In this document: in pieces, positions 11,401 to 22,100 of the stretch | How the letters are laid out: each line of letters opens with the position of its first letter | Numbering within the stretch: the first letter of the stretch is position 1 | Origin: Ischnura elegans | Taxonomy: Eukaryota; Arthropoda; Insecta; Odonata; Coenagrionidae | Assembly (NCBI RefSeq): GCF_921293095.1 | Contig: NC_060252.1 | Location: 5,642,001 to 5,706,000 of the forward strand | Length of the DNA stretch: 64,000 bases | Direction: 5' to 3' | Position numbers and translations under genes: made by a program | Notes under the pieces: generated by a model | The model's database searches: none | What the model was told of the DNA's origin: nothing | Seen by the model: the letters and a program-made list of their open reading frames with translations, nothing else

Positions 11401-14400
11401 CACAGTATCATTTTCCTTCATAAAAGAAAACAAAATATTGAAAAATAATGAATTTAAAAAATATTTCTTTAACTATTGAAGTTTTTTCGATAATGAAAAG
11501 TGTTTGAATTACTTTAAAATCCATTACTTAGTATCCTTTTTTTCAAAAATTTCCCCACCTGGTTTTGGACACCTATATAGGGTATAGGAAGGGTACACCT
11601 ATCCTTCCTCTACCCTTCATTGAGGCTGGCCAAACCCTTCCCCTGCACTCCAGGAAGGAGAGGGCCCACCCACCAATGTTCTAAAATACCCTTCGTCTAC
11701 CCTTGCTGAAGGGTATAGGAAGGGTACACCTATCCTTCCCTTACCCTCATTGGAGGGTACACCTCTCCACAATGGAGTTTATTTTTATCTGGGTAGTCTC
11801 TAATACAAGTAGGATAGAGCGGGAGGAATTAAAAGCAAAAAACTAATAATATTGCACATTATATAATTAAAAGGTAAGTATTATGAATCTTTGAATTTTT
11901 AATTTCAGAAGAAAATGACTTTAGGAGGTCAAAAATTTTACAACAATTAGGAAAACCAAATTTGATATTTTAACTTTTCATTTAATCGCGAAAAATAGAT
12001 ATCGTCATTTAAAAATCTAAAAGCAAACCAATCTTAGGATTGTTGACTAATGATGATGATGAGGAAACCACCCTATTATGTATTTGCACATACCGTATAT
12101 CTCCGAGTATAGAATATATAAGGGGGGGACTATATTCAGACAAATACGGTATTTCATTTAGGGTGTTGGGAGAGGGGTGACAGCAAATTTCTGATCTTTT
12201 TCATCTTCTTCCTCAGCCACCACTGATTATGATTCCAGTGAATGTTTACAGGCTCATAAGGAGCAGTGAGCTATGGAATGGAGCATGTTGCTTCCTTCCA
12301 GTCAAACTGTAGACTTCTTCTTTGAGTTTGGAATGAAGTGGGGCTGGACTATGCGGAAAAGGTAGTCAAAATTCACTCCACAGTCAACTGCCATACAGAT
12401 CATGAAAGATAGGAGTTGAATTTCAACAAATAAATAAGCGCGTAAGAATTCAGTAGCCGTGCAACATCCTCTGCCCCTCGTGCTAGCTTTTGCAAAGTTT
12501 TAAGATCAGAAAAATGTCCACAGTATGTATGCAGCATCAAATCATCTGTCACTGAGACTTGATCCGTGGAAACTTTGATTTGTTGCATGATACTTTACCC
12601 CCTATACCATTGGATAAATTGTGCCCTAAGGCAGTTTCAATGCCCAATATGTTGGCTGTGTTCACAGATGTCCCAACGAGAGCAAATTCCATTCTAGGTG
12701 AAGCGTGCTTCGAAAAATATGGGGAAGAATTCATAGCTGGATCTTTTGCGAGTTGTCATTATGCGACGAATATGATTATTTCCATGGTATTAGGGGCATA
12801 TAGCTATTAAAATTCCTGGTTGTATGAGAGCATTTTGAGGATAAAATTTTGGAAGAGTTCCGTCACTGTACACAGGACCTGCAGTGGCATCGGAGCATGT
12901 TTTTGCCTCTTCAATATAAATTCAAAACCTCCTGATAGTGGGCATACCCAGGATCAAAAAGGGGGGGGGGGGCAAGCCGTGGTTGTTCAAGTTGTGACAC
13001 AGAAAAGGTTAATGAAACCAAACTTTTAAGAAAATTATGACACCTTTATTAGTTTATAAAAAAATTTTCTTGAAAAAAATGATTTTTATTTTATTTCCAT
13101 GTCTTAGACTAATTTGATTTTTCTTCAAAAGAAATTTGTTCAAAACCTTCTTTTTGAACTAAATTTTTTTTGCTCCTAAGGGGGGGGGGCAGCTGCTCCC
13201 TTCCCCTCCCCCCCCCCCCTGCTGGGTATGCCCATGCCTCTGATGATTTATTTAATTAATGGTATACAGCATAAAAACTTTTTATGATTTCATTGACCCT
13301 TAAAAGATATAAAAGTTTTGTTGATAAGCCATGGATCACTCAACTCTGACCCTTGCAAGTACACTATTATTTGTTTTCAGTCTGTGGCAGAGAAGATGAA
13401 GATGAGGATATTACCAACAGCAGCGGCAGCATCAAAGGCTGGTGGGGATGCACTTTTGGAGGAGGGGGAAGACGAGATAAGGGTCCAGGCTCAAGCGCAA
13501 GCTGAGCGCAAGTATCGCGATGTGGAGTTTGAGACTGGTCTTCTGGTGGAGCGGGAGCAGCGGATTCGGATGATCGAAACGGATGTGTTGGACATCAACC
13601 AGATAATGAGGGAGCTGAGTGCCCTGACCTTTGACCAAGGCGAAGCTATTAGTGAGTGGAAAACTATGTGGCTGTGGTCTAAAATTCATGTCTATTGCTA
13701 ACCATGTAACCCCATGGAGATGCAACACAAACTGCTGAAAGTTATTTTGTACTATCTCAGGCCATCCTCAGTGGTAAAGTACTTGCATGCAAGCTCTTAC
13801 TTCTTGGTATCCGTATTAAATAATCATATAATGTTAGCACTAAAAATAAATTGCGCCACAGTTTCCACAAATGAACATTTCATTTTCAAGTAGTAGAATT
13901 TTTCTGTACTCCACCAAGGCCAAAACAGATGCAAATGCTGACGGTTTGAATGCTAAAACTGTTAAAATTAATGTGGTGGCAATTAAATTATCTTAAATTA
14001 AATACATCAGGCATTTACAATTTTGACATCTGTCTAAAATGTGTTTGTTAGAGGGATATAACTTAAAAATATTATTACTCACATATTATTTGAAGAAGTA
14101 CTGGTTTCCTCCCCTTAAAAAAATTCCCTTGACTCGTTATTTGCTGCATATAACTGGATTGTGCTGCTATGATCGCATTCTTGACCAAATACATCAATTT
14201 AATATTATATAACTTATTTAATATGTCAAGATAACAATTTAACATGCTCATAATGTACTCAAACGACTGACCTTTTGCATATAAGGTATGTTGTAAGATC
14301 CTAAAGAATAACTGTCGTCATCTATTGATGAAATGTGCTAACTCTAATCATCCTTTGGATTGTTTACTGATTGCATGAACTAATGAAATGAAAGTTACTG

Positions 14401-17400
14401 AACATTTTAAACTCTGAGATCATCGTGAACATAATGCATGTCATGAATATTCATGAGCCCTTGTCTCTGGAAAATTTGTTCAAATGCAGTCAAAATCAAA
14501 ATCAGTCTTAAATGTGCCACACGAATAAGATCCACTAAAGTCAATTCCAAACGATCAGAAGCAATAGAAAAAAATGGTAAAGTTGCTTTCACTTTGGATC
14601 GAGATGAAAAACATAGCAGCATTCCAGTGAGTAAGGTATTCATCAAGGAGAAAGCCCTCAATATTCAATATTTATGAGAACCTCTATAGAGTCGTCGTAG
14701 ATGTGCAGCCAACTGCTAGTGCTCGATAGTTCGACGGGTTTAAGAAGAGGTACAATTTTCACAATTTGAAAATTACTGGGGATACTGCAGACAGTGGCTG
14801 CTAAAAACATCATCTCAGCTTTTGATAAAAATATAGAAGAAGGTGGATACAGCCCAACTTCTTTATTATATTTGTAATTTAGGAGCTCTTCACTCCTTAA
14901 GATGCTAGCATTATCCAAAACTCTTATGGAAGGGTAGCCATGTACCATAAAGATGCCTTCAAGTATAGCGATAGTTATGGCAGAGGACGGAGTGTCACAG
15001 ATCATGCGAACTTCTGGCCACTTTGAACACCGTGCGCCTGAATCCACTTCAAACGACTGTGGATTGTTGTTGAGTGTGACCGTTACGATGTATTTATCGG
15101 TGTCTGGTCAAACCTCATACAAATCCTTGGTGTCTTCGATGCGAGTGATACCGTATTCATTGTTTGAGTAACAATCTTCTTCAGCTGTTCTTGAGAGCGT
15201 CAAGACAACAAGGTGTTGGTCTTAAATTTACGGAGCTGGGCGGTGATGCAGACTTTAGAAATGTGACTGATTTTCCCACAGGAAATGCACTAAAGAGATA
15301 CACGAATTTTTCTACAATTAAACGATTTGTGGTTTGAGCGACCGCATTTGAGGCAAATACCATCAAGGCCTAATGACCGATAGTCCACATGCCTTTTAGA
15401 ATTGCGGGACTGAGAAAAATGATGCAGATGAGAGCTGGACTGACAGAAATTATCTTGAGATTTGGAACTCCGGCAATTCCGACATTTTCTTTCTTGACGT
15501 CGATTAATCTTATTTGTATCTGCAGCTTGATCCGGTGTCTTCTCTGGCTGTTTACTCAATTGTCCCGGCAAGTGCTGTGGTTTTCATCAGAATTCCATCC
15601 AAATTCTTTGGGGTTTGCCTCTTGCAGTATCGATAAGCATATCCAGCTGTCCCTCAAGCCTCTTATAAACTGAGCACAGAGGAATGTATGAACTATTGAG
15701 AACTTCTTTTTACAGGTGGTAGTGGGACAAGTAGTGTAGAAATCAGTGTTTCAACTTTCCCTTCAGCGATGCGACGAAATCCGAGATTGATTGATGTGGC
15801 TGTTGAGTGATGCTGAGAAAGTAGTGCTGAGAGACGACGGTTGAGACTGATGGTGACAGCATTTTCTTGAAATGAGTCTTCAGGGTTGAGAAATAGATTC
15901 CTTTGATTGGATCATCTGGTCCCAGAAATGCAGCAAGATTATTGTAGTGATTTTTTCCGATCAAGGAACGCAGGAGTTGAGCCTTTTTTATATCATCACT
16001 GACATTCTTGAGATCACAGTCATTATCGAAGCGTTCCATATAGGAAGAAAACTTCTGAGTTTTTGCTTCATAGGTTTCAAATGGAGTTATCTGCAGAGCT
16101 GGTGCAGTTTGCTGATGGATGATGACGGAAGTCAGAGCTGTAAGCAATTCTTTGAGCTGTTTTGAGTCCATTATATCCAGTTAATATTTACGTAATTTAG
16201 CCTTGACGTTGTTTTACTGGTTTAACTCTTAACTTCACGGAATTCACTATCTTTTAAAATCCTCATTGCCAACTTGTTGTGACTGAGGACTGGTAAATAA
16301 GAAGATATTACTCTTGCATTGATCACCATTTGATACTGTTGAATTTCTCAAAGAAATTCAACAACAACAATACTTATCTCCATGTAAATATAGAAATGTA
16401 AACATCCATAACATAAAGAAGAATCTGAGCTAATCCCGGTGAATAGCGTGGATGAAAGCTTCTCGGGTTTCCAACCGGGTCAGGGTCTGCATGGTGTAGG
16501 CCGACGTTTCGTTGGGAGACTTTCCCAACATCCTCAGAGCTGATGATGATGATGATCATCAGCCCTGAGGAAGTCTCCCAACGAAATGTCGGCCTACACC
16601 ATGCAGACCCTGAACCAGTTGGAAACCCGAGAAGCTTTCATCCATCCATAACATAAATATTAGCATAAACATTTAATCACATTAGTTATACTGGAAGAGA
16701 ATGTCGGCATTGTTTAGTGGTTGTTAGTTGCACACCGAATACATGTATTATTTAAAAGTATTGAAGTAATTTTGGGTAATTTATCCATCATAGTAATCAC
16801 GTAAGATTAACCTGGAATTTTATAAAATTTCCCTGGAAAACTGGAAATTTTGCATGAATTTTTACGATTTGATTGGTTTAACACCCTGGTTGATGCAAAC
16901 TGAGTCTTTCACATGCTCATAAATGAACAAAAATTGAATAAATAACACTTATTATGAGAAATTTATATTATCATTTTGATGGTTATTTATCCAATGAATC
17001 TGTCATTTCATAAAATTTAGTTTTATTTGTAGTTTCTTCTATTGTAAATCTCTAAGTCTATTCATATGGGACTGAAAGCGTGAATGCCAAAGTCCATTCA
17101 CTAAAGTTTTGAAACAAACTTAATGAGCTATCAGTGCTAAAAAATTGATGGCCCTAATCCTTTTGCAGTTGAATTGATGACATCACAAACTGCCAAATCT
17201 CCTGCCTAGTGGGTTATCGTTTCTCAGCTACTCCTCGACTCATCCACTCTGCATGGCTTGTTTGTGATTGCAGCCGTTTGAGCAGTTCCTCTCCATGGCT
17301 GTGTGTTTCTCACTGGCCAAGTTAATGGCCTGTAATTCTAATTATGTCATGAAAAGTGGACTGCAACTTTGGCAATATTTTATTTTAAAATTTTGAAAGA

Positions 17401-18251
17401 ATAGCTGAATGTGGAGCATTTTTATTTTGTCTTAACTTAACTTTCCCATTCATCTCCAGAAATCTTTTTATGAATTGTGATTTTGGGTCTGACTGAGTGA
17501 ACAAATTTTTGGGTTCAATTTTTCCGCTGCATGTCTTAATTATGAGATGTCAGTCCGTTTTTTAAGGTGAGATTTTTTTTTTCAATTCAGGTTCCATTGA
17601 GAACAACACAGAGACGGTTCATAGCAGGATTGAGGAGGGCAGGCAGGAGCTGCTTAAAGCAGCCGAATACCAGGTAATCCATCCAATCCCTAGATGAAAT
17701 TAGAGGAAACTGTCCCCCGTAAGCTCCATTGCTTCATTTGGTTTTTATTTTCACCAAGTCTTTTTTGTGTGCCCACCCTAGGGTAAGAAGAAGTTTTACA
17801 TGGTTCTGGTTATAATCTTGTTTGTAGGCACCAGAGGGTATCTGAAGAGTTTACTTTTAATGTGTAAGTTCTTTTTTATTACCATTAGTATTACTAATTT
17901 AGTAAGTTAGGTGTGTAATTAAAGATTAGCCGAAAGGAGAATTGGGTGGAGAGCCGCATTGAATCGATCTTAAATTTGTTGACCAGTGATGATGATGGAC
18001 TTCAATCAGTAATTTTTTTATTGGAGCATCTATTAACCAAGTGTAGTTAGTATGTTTGTATATTAATTTTAACTTCCATCAAATTTTCTTTGTGGTAACT
18101 TTCCCAATTCTAATCCTCAAGTTTCTCCAGCCTGACAGCACAACCCCTTACTTTTCAGGCTGGTTATCGAAGGAAAACATGTGTTTTGCTGGGGATAGCT
18201 GCTGTGGTGGTGATTGTTCTCGTCACGATATTGGCTGTGAAATTGGGGTGA
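8265..18251 (+). CDS. Syx13: Syntaxin 12/13-type endosomal Qa-SNARE, five exons, complete
   Basis: Tail-anchored Qa-SNARE of 279 residues that drives endosomal/recycling vesicle fusion by pairing with Qb, Qc and R SNAREs. Coding exons are 8265-8491, 8590-8755, 13381-13651, 17591-17673 and 18159-18251; all are GT-AG and phase-consistent, giving 840 nt including the stop. Residues about 35-135 form the Habc-like N-terminal bundle. The SNARE motif is about 188-249 (DINQIMRELSALTFDQG) with the zero-layer Gln at about 217. The C-terminal membrane anchor follows YRRK (about 255-278). The start at 8265 gives the usual syntaxin N-terminus (MSQAISSG...NYGS); an ATG at 8205 would only add an unlikely extension. 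GFS-PDF near the N-terminus and the YRRK-hydrophobic end fit syntaxin 12/13 better than syntaxin 7/avalanche, but the subfamily choice is from memory. The length matches the family (about 275 residues). Confidence 0.9.
8590..8755 (+). other. Syx13: Syntaxin exon 2
   Basis: Acceptor TTCTCCCCTAAG, donor GTAATG. It encodes the second and third Habc helices (MSTNEIISQTQKEVQEL and KLIQDYKEAVQLYSNVQQ). The preceding intron is only 98 bp. Confidence 0.9.
9630..10361 (-). pseudogene. piggyBac-like transposase relic (DDE_Tnp_1_7 type)
   Basis: The minus strand encodes YFSLVFTDKFYDLVVRETER, then WWPLNREEIEFWLGLL and ISDYWKKS. This is the order and wording of the piggyBac-family N-terminal transposase region (F-D-L-V-ET, then EI-FLG-GIV, then DYW). 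Farther downstream in another frame comes PGRELCIYESIFLWRGR, which corresponds to the family's P-G-x-DES-x-GR block. The expected catalytic Asp is Tyr here, and stops and frame changes lie between the two blocks. Upstream, 10361-10200 gives a further acidic N-terminal-like stretch. It is a dead copy within a syntaxin intron. Confidence 0.65.
10640..11180. repeat. Minisatellite, about 90-bp unit of TACCCTTCC / GGAAGGGTA
   Basis: About five to six imperfect copies of a unit with CACCATTAAGGGTAAGGG, GGGTAGGAA, CTACCCTTCCTTGGAAC and TTCCCTTACCATC. Both strands of the motif alternate, so each unit can form a hairpin. A further partial block lies at 11577-11770. Confidence 0.85.
11349..11573 (+). 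mobile_element. hAT-like MITE copy (CAGTGKCGTAGCCAGG family), right end missing
   Basis: Begins CAGTGTCGTAGCCAGGGG and runs through the family body (CTTCATAAAAGAAAACAAAA, GGTTTTGGACACC). Copies of the same family occur at 54382-57297, 63797-64000 and a 3' fragment near 28508-28551. This one lacks the terminal CTACGCCACTG and is nested in the minisatellite element. Confidence 0.7.
12092..12150. mobile_element. Tiny MITE, TACCGTATATCTCC family
   Basis: A 60-bp unit starting TACCGTATATCTCCGAGTAT and ending in an approximate inverted copy (GACTATATTCAGACAAATAC then GGTA) around AAGGGGGGGACTATA. A longer relative is at 59530-59678. Too short to classify. Confidence 0.5.
12940..13233. mobile_element. 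MITE with GGGCATACCCAG ends
   Basis: Inverted ends GGGCATACCCAG (12940-12951) and CTGGGTATGCCC (13222-13233), poly-G and poly-C tracts just inside them, and an AT-rich body. The body matches, in reverse orientation, the copy at 32809-33110 (shared TTTTAAGAAAATTATRACA and ATTAGTTTAT). No coding capacity; likely a non-autonomous DNA transposon. Confidence 0.7.
13381..13651 (+). other. Syx13: Syntaxin exon 3, SNARE motif N-terminal half
   Basis: Acceptor TTTGTTTTCAG, donor GTGAGT. It encodes a charged linker, then the SNARE heptads through the zero-layer Gln (TFDQGEAI). Phase is 0 in, 1 out. Confidence 0.92.
14658..16171 (-). pseudogene. Ty3/gypsy-type retrotransposon relic: gag, zinc knuckle, protease joined to integrase
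   Basis: The minus strand holds a gag-like frame (16171-15743, with PFETYEAKTQKFSSYMERF, typical of retrotransposon gag). Next is a CCHC knuckle at about 15345 (CLKCGRSNHKSFNC). Then, from about 15103, comes a retropepsin block (VTLNNNPQSFEVDSGA). Directly after DSGA the same frame reads CSKWPEVRM and HGYPSIRVLDNA, which is integrase-core wording (SKWPE, then D-N of the catalytic core). Reverse transcriptase and RNase H are absent. Frames shift between gag and pol. It is an old, internally deleted copy; I did not find its LTRs. Confidence 0.7.
16418..16642. mobile_element. Inverted-repeat insert with hammerhead-like cores and 15-bp target duplication
   Basis: Flanked by a perfect 15-bp direct repeat, CATCCATAACATAAA, at 16403-16417 and 16643-16657. 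The insert is a long imperfect palindrome with arms of about 90-110 bp joined near a GATGATGATGAT run. In each arm, reading outward, come CTGAGGA, a short hairpin region, GAAA and GTC. In the left arm (minus strand 16537-16503) a 7-bp stem, GTTGGGA/TCCCAAC, separates CTGAGGA from GAAAC. This order resembles a hammerhead ribozyme, as known in Penelope-like elements and retrozymes. The target duplication fits retrotransposition. Ribozyme identity is inference. Confidence 0.6.
16503..16537 (-). ncRNA. Hammerhead-ribozyme-like motif (left arm)
   Basis: On the minus strand: CTGAGGA (16537-16531, fits CUGANGA), stem II candidate (16530-16511, 7 bp with a 5-nt loop), GAAAC (16510-16506) and GTC (16505-16503). 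There is one extra T between CTGAGGA and stem II, and stem III would be only 2 bp (ACGT), so activity might need a dimer. Stem I has about 3 pairs. A suggestive but imperfect match. Confidence 0.35.
17591..17673 (+). other. Syx13: Syntaxin exon 4, SNARE motif C-terminal half
   Basis: Acceptor TTTCAATTCAG after a T-rich tract, donor GTAATC. It encodes SIENNTETVHSRIEEG then RQELLKAAEYQ, the layers after the zero layer. Confidence 0.92.
17674..18158 (+). other. Syntaxin intron 4
   Basis: 485-bp AT-rich intron between donor GTAATC and acceptor CTTTTCAG. Nothing else recognised. Confidence 0.8.
18159..18251 (+). other. Syx13: Syntaxin exon 5, membrane anchor and stop
   Basis: Acceptor CTTTTCAG. 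It encodes AGYRRKTCVLLGIAA and a run of V, I and L ending in AVKLG and TGA. This is a typical single C-terminal anchor with a very short lumenal tail. Confidence 0.92.
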
Positions 18252-18994
18252 TCCTTAGAGCCAAGTGCCAAGAGCCAAGTGATAATTTGCGGTAATGGAC
18301 TATTTATGGCTTAAATGTTCCATGCAAGGTCAAGTTACAGGTTAAATAGGCATATTTTTAATAGTCATTTCCATGTGATTCTTGCTTTTTTTATTACGTG
18401 CTCTTTGCTGATGGTTGGCAGTTGTTGAATTATGATTGGCGCAAGTTAGATGCCATTGTATGCGCAATGTGCACTCTGCTCTGGAGAGGTTGCTCAGCCT
18501 CCCCTTGCATTCCCCTTTGTGTGCATACGCCTCCCCACTATGTGATATGGTCTCCTCGACTGATACAATGAGCTGATGATGACAGTCAGACATTTTTTTT
18601 ACTCACGTGCCATTTATTAAAACATTAGTGCATGCCTGAAAGTTAACTCTTTGCTACGTGATAATAGTATGTACATAATTTCTCTAATGCCAACAGTTTC
18701 CCCCTTTGCTAGTGCTGTAATAATGTAGACAAGCACATTTGAAATGCCTCATGCCCTGGATACCCTATTCTCTGTTCATGCATTCATACTAGTTGGATGG
18801 CTGTACAGTACATTGGCGTGTTCACTCTCTCGCTAATTCACATTAATGTGCCATGTAACCAGCATTCACACTGAATTACACTGTGACAAATCTTTGCGCT
18901 CTTTCAGACAATCACCCACTTGTCCCAAACTTACCATCAAATTTAGTATTGAGAATAATTGAAATAATTAATACCTTTGGTTATCCTAACAAGA

Positions 18995-19150
18995 CATCCC
19001 CGACAGCTAACCTAAAGGTCGCGGGTTCGAATCCCGCCTGGGTGGTTTGACCACCATCCAGGGCATGGATGTATGTGAATGTCAAACAAGTCAATTGTAA
19101 GAGAGGACTATTATGTAGTCCTAAATTCGCTTGTTAAAATAAGGACATAA
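18995..19150 (+). mobile_element. tRNA-derived SINE fragment
   Basis: Contains GGTCGCGGGTTCGAATCCCG, a good tRNA B box, followed by CCTGGGTGG and CCATCCAGGGCATGGATG. The body after the B box matches the SINE at about 48128-48325 (GGGTTCGA-TCCCGCCTGGG, then TCCAGGGCATGG) but the 3' tail is different. The A-box part is degenerate or truncated and there is no acceptor stem, so it is not a functional tRNA. Confidence 0.6.
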
Positions 19151-22100
19151 TAATGCAAAACACATGTACATACTATGTTTCCACCGGTGAACTTTTGCAT
19201 TTACCTCCCCTGTAGAAAAGTGGTATGGAGATAATGAAACACTATGGAGATGTTTTATCATCTCAAAACATTCCATTTTTTAAATGATACATTACTGGTT
19301 TTAGTTAGGCAAGTAGTAAAAGATAGTAACCCTCCATTCCATGAATTAAAAAAGAAACTGATGTAAACTGTATCTTTGTGAGGACTTACGTGCTACAAAT
19401 TTTTGTTGGTGTAATATCAACCACCAGTATCACTCTTAGTGGTGGGGTAGAATATTCTTGAAGATTTAAACTCTTATTTTAATTATGAGTGCTGTTCAAT
19501 TGATAGCTTGCTGTCCAAATTCTGACCTCCTCTGACCAATTTTTAGTGGTTGTCTAGTCATACCAAAGCTTTCCTGTTGGTATACATTTGTGTTTCATAA
19601 AAGACTGTCAAGCATTGTTCAGTGTGAAGGTTGCACCTTGGAAGCTTCTTTGCCTGTATAATTAATACTTTTGAAATGCAGGAGAAATCTAAAGGGGACC
19701 AATACTGTGTTGAGACTGCTGCGAGAATCCCCTTCCGCTAAACTTCCACTTTCAGCACGTTCATAGACAGGAAAAATTTTGAGGGTGTTTATTTTAGAGA
19801 GAGGTAATATTTCAGAGGGAATACACTAAAAAATGTACGTATTTCCCAATCATTAGAGGAGAGGTAATTGAAGCCCTACATTTTTTCCCTTCTCTCCATT
19901 GGGCTTGGGATTCGGCATCTGCAGCAAATTTCAGGATTAATTCATGTTAATTAAGTGAAGTAAGGAGGGACATCACAGGCCAGGCTAAAGGGGCAATGTC
20001 TAGGGATTTGAAATAGGCCTGGGATATATCAGGGATAAGTCAATGAATCCCATGCATGTTGTTTTTTTCTCATGGAAAATTTTTCATGAAGCGTTAGTCA
20101 AAATAACTTAAGGTGGCAAGCATCATTGAATTCCTGGAACTGTCAGGAACTTGTTAAATTTTATAAAAGGTATTCAGGTAAAAGTGAGGGAATTCTCACA
20201 AAAGTCAGGGATAAACTTGGAGAATCTCCTTATTTTAATGCAGATGCATTTGTATGCAATACTCTCCCTCAAATTCACCAATGAAAAGTAATTTCCATTA
20301 CATTCACGCATGGAATATTCCTCATCAATCAGTGGAACGTTCAGAAGGTTTTCGTATTACTTAAGCCATCACAAAATTGCGCATCTGGGCATTTAAGCGT
20401 ATGACGAGAGCATTTTGCTCTCCTTTATTGGGGAGGTATTTTGGGACGTGGATGCACAGCAAGAGAAGTAAAAGCACCAAATTTTCATGAAAGATTTCAG
20501 GCTTTCCTGGTGAATGAATTGCATGAATTCTTCTTGGATATTACACCAGATGGTCCATGTTTTCCGACATTTTGTCACAGTGCTTTTCTAGCAGCTTTAG
20601 GGCTGAGGTAAGATGATGCTCTTCTGTTTTGCCAGTTCTGCTTCAAATGGGTCAGCATTGATTGGTGGAGTCTCCACCAATCAGTGCTCTCCTTTTTATA
20701 ATTGGGTTCCAAATCTAGCCGAGGGTGAGGCCTTTGTCCCTGTTGTTGATATTCTTGCTGTGGATGCAGATCTCAAGTGCATCCGGGGTGAGCCACCCCC
20801 TATATCCTTTGGAATTATGTACGTACCCTATGTCCTCGATGCAATAATTCTCCCTATAACCATGTACCTGTACCATGTCCCCCCCTCCCCCCTGCTGAAA
20901 TGAAATCATGTATCATCTGAGCTGGTCTTAACACCAGAGCAGGATTCATTGATCATCAAATTTTCATTTCAACATTCTCTGAATTTTATGAAAATTTTAC
21001 CTCGGAAAAATAAAATATTCCAATAATAGTCAATCTTTTCATGATTGGTCTGGAAATTTCTTAAATTGTCAGGGATGGTGAGGCAATTAAAAAGTGTGAT
21101 TACATAGCCACTCTGAATTGCCACGTTGTTGCTGGGCAAGGCCTTGTACCTTTGACCCGTAAATATTGAGTTTTGTAAACAAAATTTTCCTTTGGAAATT
21201 AAGTTAACGGGTTCCACATTTTTACTATAATTAGTATAATTCAAAGCACATCTACTGCTTTTGTGTGTTCATTTTTAAGGCATTTTATTTTATGGGCCAA
21301 TTTAAATTCAACACCATATTTCATTTTTATTTGGCTGAAATTAAGTTTTCAAATCAGGTACTGTTGTATAATTGTGAAAAAGTATGGTTTTAAAAGATGT
21401 CAAATATGTTCTGAGAATTTTGTATCTGAACAATTCTTACTCTTAAAAAATTAACATACATATGTTATGATGGAAAGCAGTGTGCTTAAAAATTCAGGGT
21501 AAATGAAGATTTTTGTTAGGTAAAAAGCAGGGAATTGGAATTCAGGAATATCAATACAACTCTGCTAAGGGTCTCAAACTGTATAAAATGCAAAATATTT
21601 TTTTTATCCACTGTTAATGAAGTACATAATAGGCATTCAAATATGTTATAATTGAATTGGAATCCAGGCTTTATTGTATGGAAACGTCACTGGGAAACAA
21701 AAAATTCTGATTCCAGTGCAGTAAAAATTTAAATCTTTCCACTCTTCTCAGCATCTAAGAATTGCATTTCCCCTGGCATTCCAAAGCGTACCAACTTTGA
21801 TCAAACAGAAACAAATTGATGGGTTGGTTTAGTGAGGTTCTATGAATCACATTTCTAAGGTTATAACTGATTTTTTTGTTGATGAGGACTTAGTATGGTA
21901 AACTTCGTATGCGTTATCATTTTCATCTAAATGAAAATTTTGATTTCTTTTGCGTTTTAGAGGAATAAAAAATAGGTAATTATATTAATGAAGATTTTAG
22001 CAAGTTTGACTTACCCAATTGTGTCATAAGTAAATTAACCGATGAAGGTCAAAATAACTTTCTCAAAACGAACGTGGATTGAGTTATAAACTTGTCAAAT

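Larger units (their letters stand above)
10620..11789. mobile_element. TIR element filled with a self-complementary minisatellite
   Basis: Perfect 17-bp terminal inverted repeats, GATAAAAATAAACTCCA at 10620-10636 and its complement at 11773-11789, bound 1.17 kb. The interior is tandem copies of a roughly 90-bp unit alternating AAGGGTAAGGGAAGGGTAG and its near-complement CTACCCTTCC. It has no coding capacity and an hAT-like fragment has inserted at 11349-11573. This is best seen as a non-autonomous DNA transposon (MITE) that carries a satellite. The superfamily is not clear because I could not define a target duplication. Confidence 0.7.
8756..13380 (+). other. Syntaxin intron 2, transposon-rich
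   Basis: 4.6-kb intron. From left to right it holds a piggyBac-like transposase relic, a minisatellite-filled inverted-repeat element with an hAT-like insert, a short MITE at 12092-12150, and a GGGCATACCCAG-ended MITE at 12940-13233, each listed separately. An 83-codon open frame at 12559-12807 matches nothing I recognise. Confidence 0.75.
13652..17590 (+). other. Syntaxin intron 3
   Basis: 3.9-kb intron holding a Ty3/gypsy-type relic on the minus strand (about 16171-14658) and a ribozyme-like inverted-repeat insert (16418-16642). The stretches 13652-14600 and 16660-17590 are AT-rich with nothing recognisable. Confidence 0.7.

Noticed and set aside
12559-12810. 83-codon open frame in syntaxin intron 2
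   Set aside because: No recognised motif and it does not join the flanking syntaxin exons in phase with any splice sites.
12960-13220. Poly-G/poly-C tracts as quadruplex elements
   Set aside because: They are part of the MITE ends and recur in the sister copy; no independent evidence of function.
18995-19080. Possible tRNA gene with GGTTCGAATCC box
   Set aside because: No paired acceptor stem or anticodon arm; body is shared with another SINE copy.
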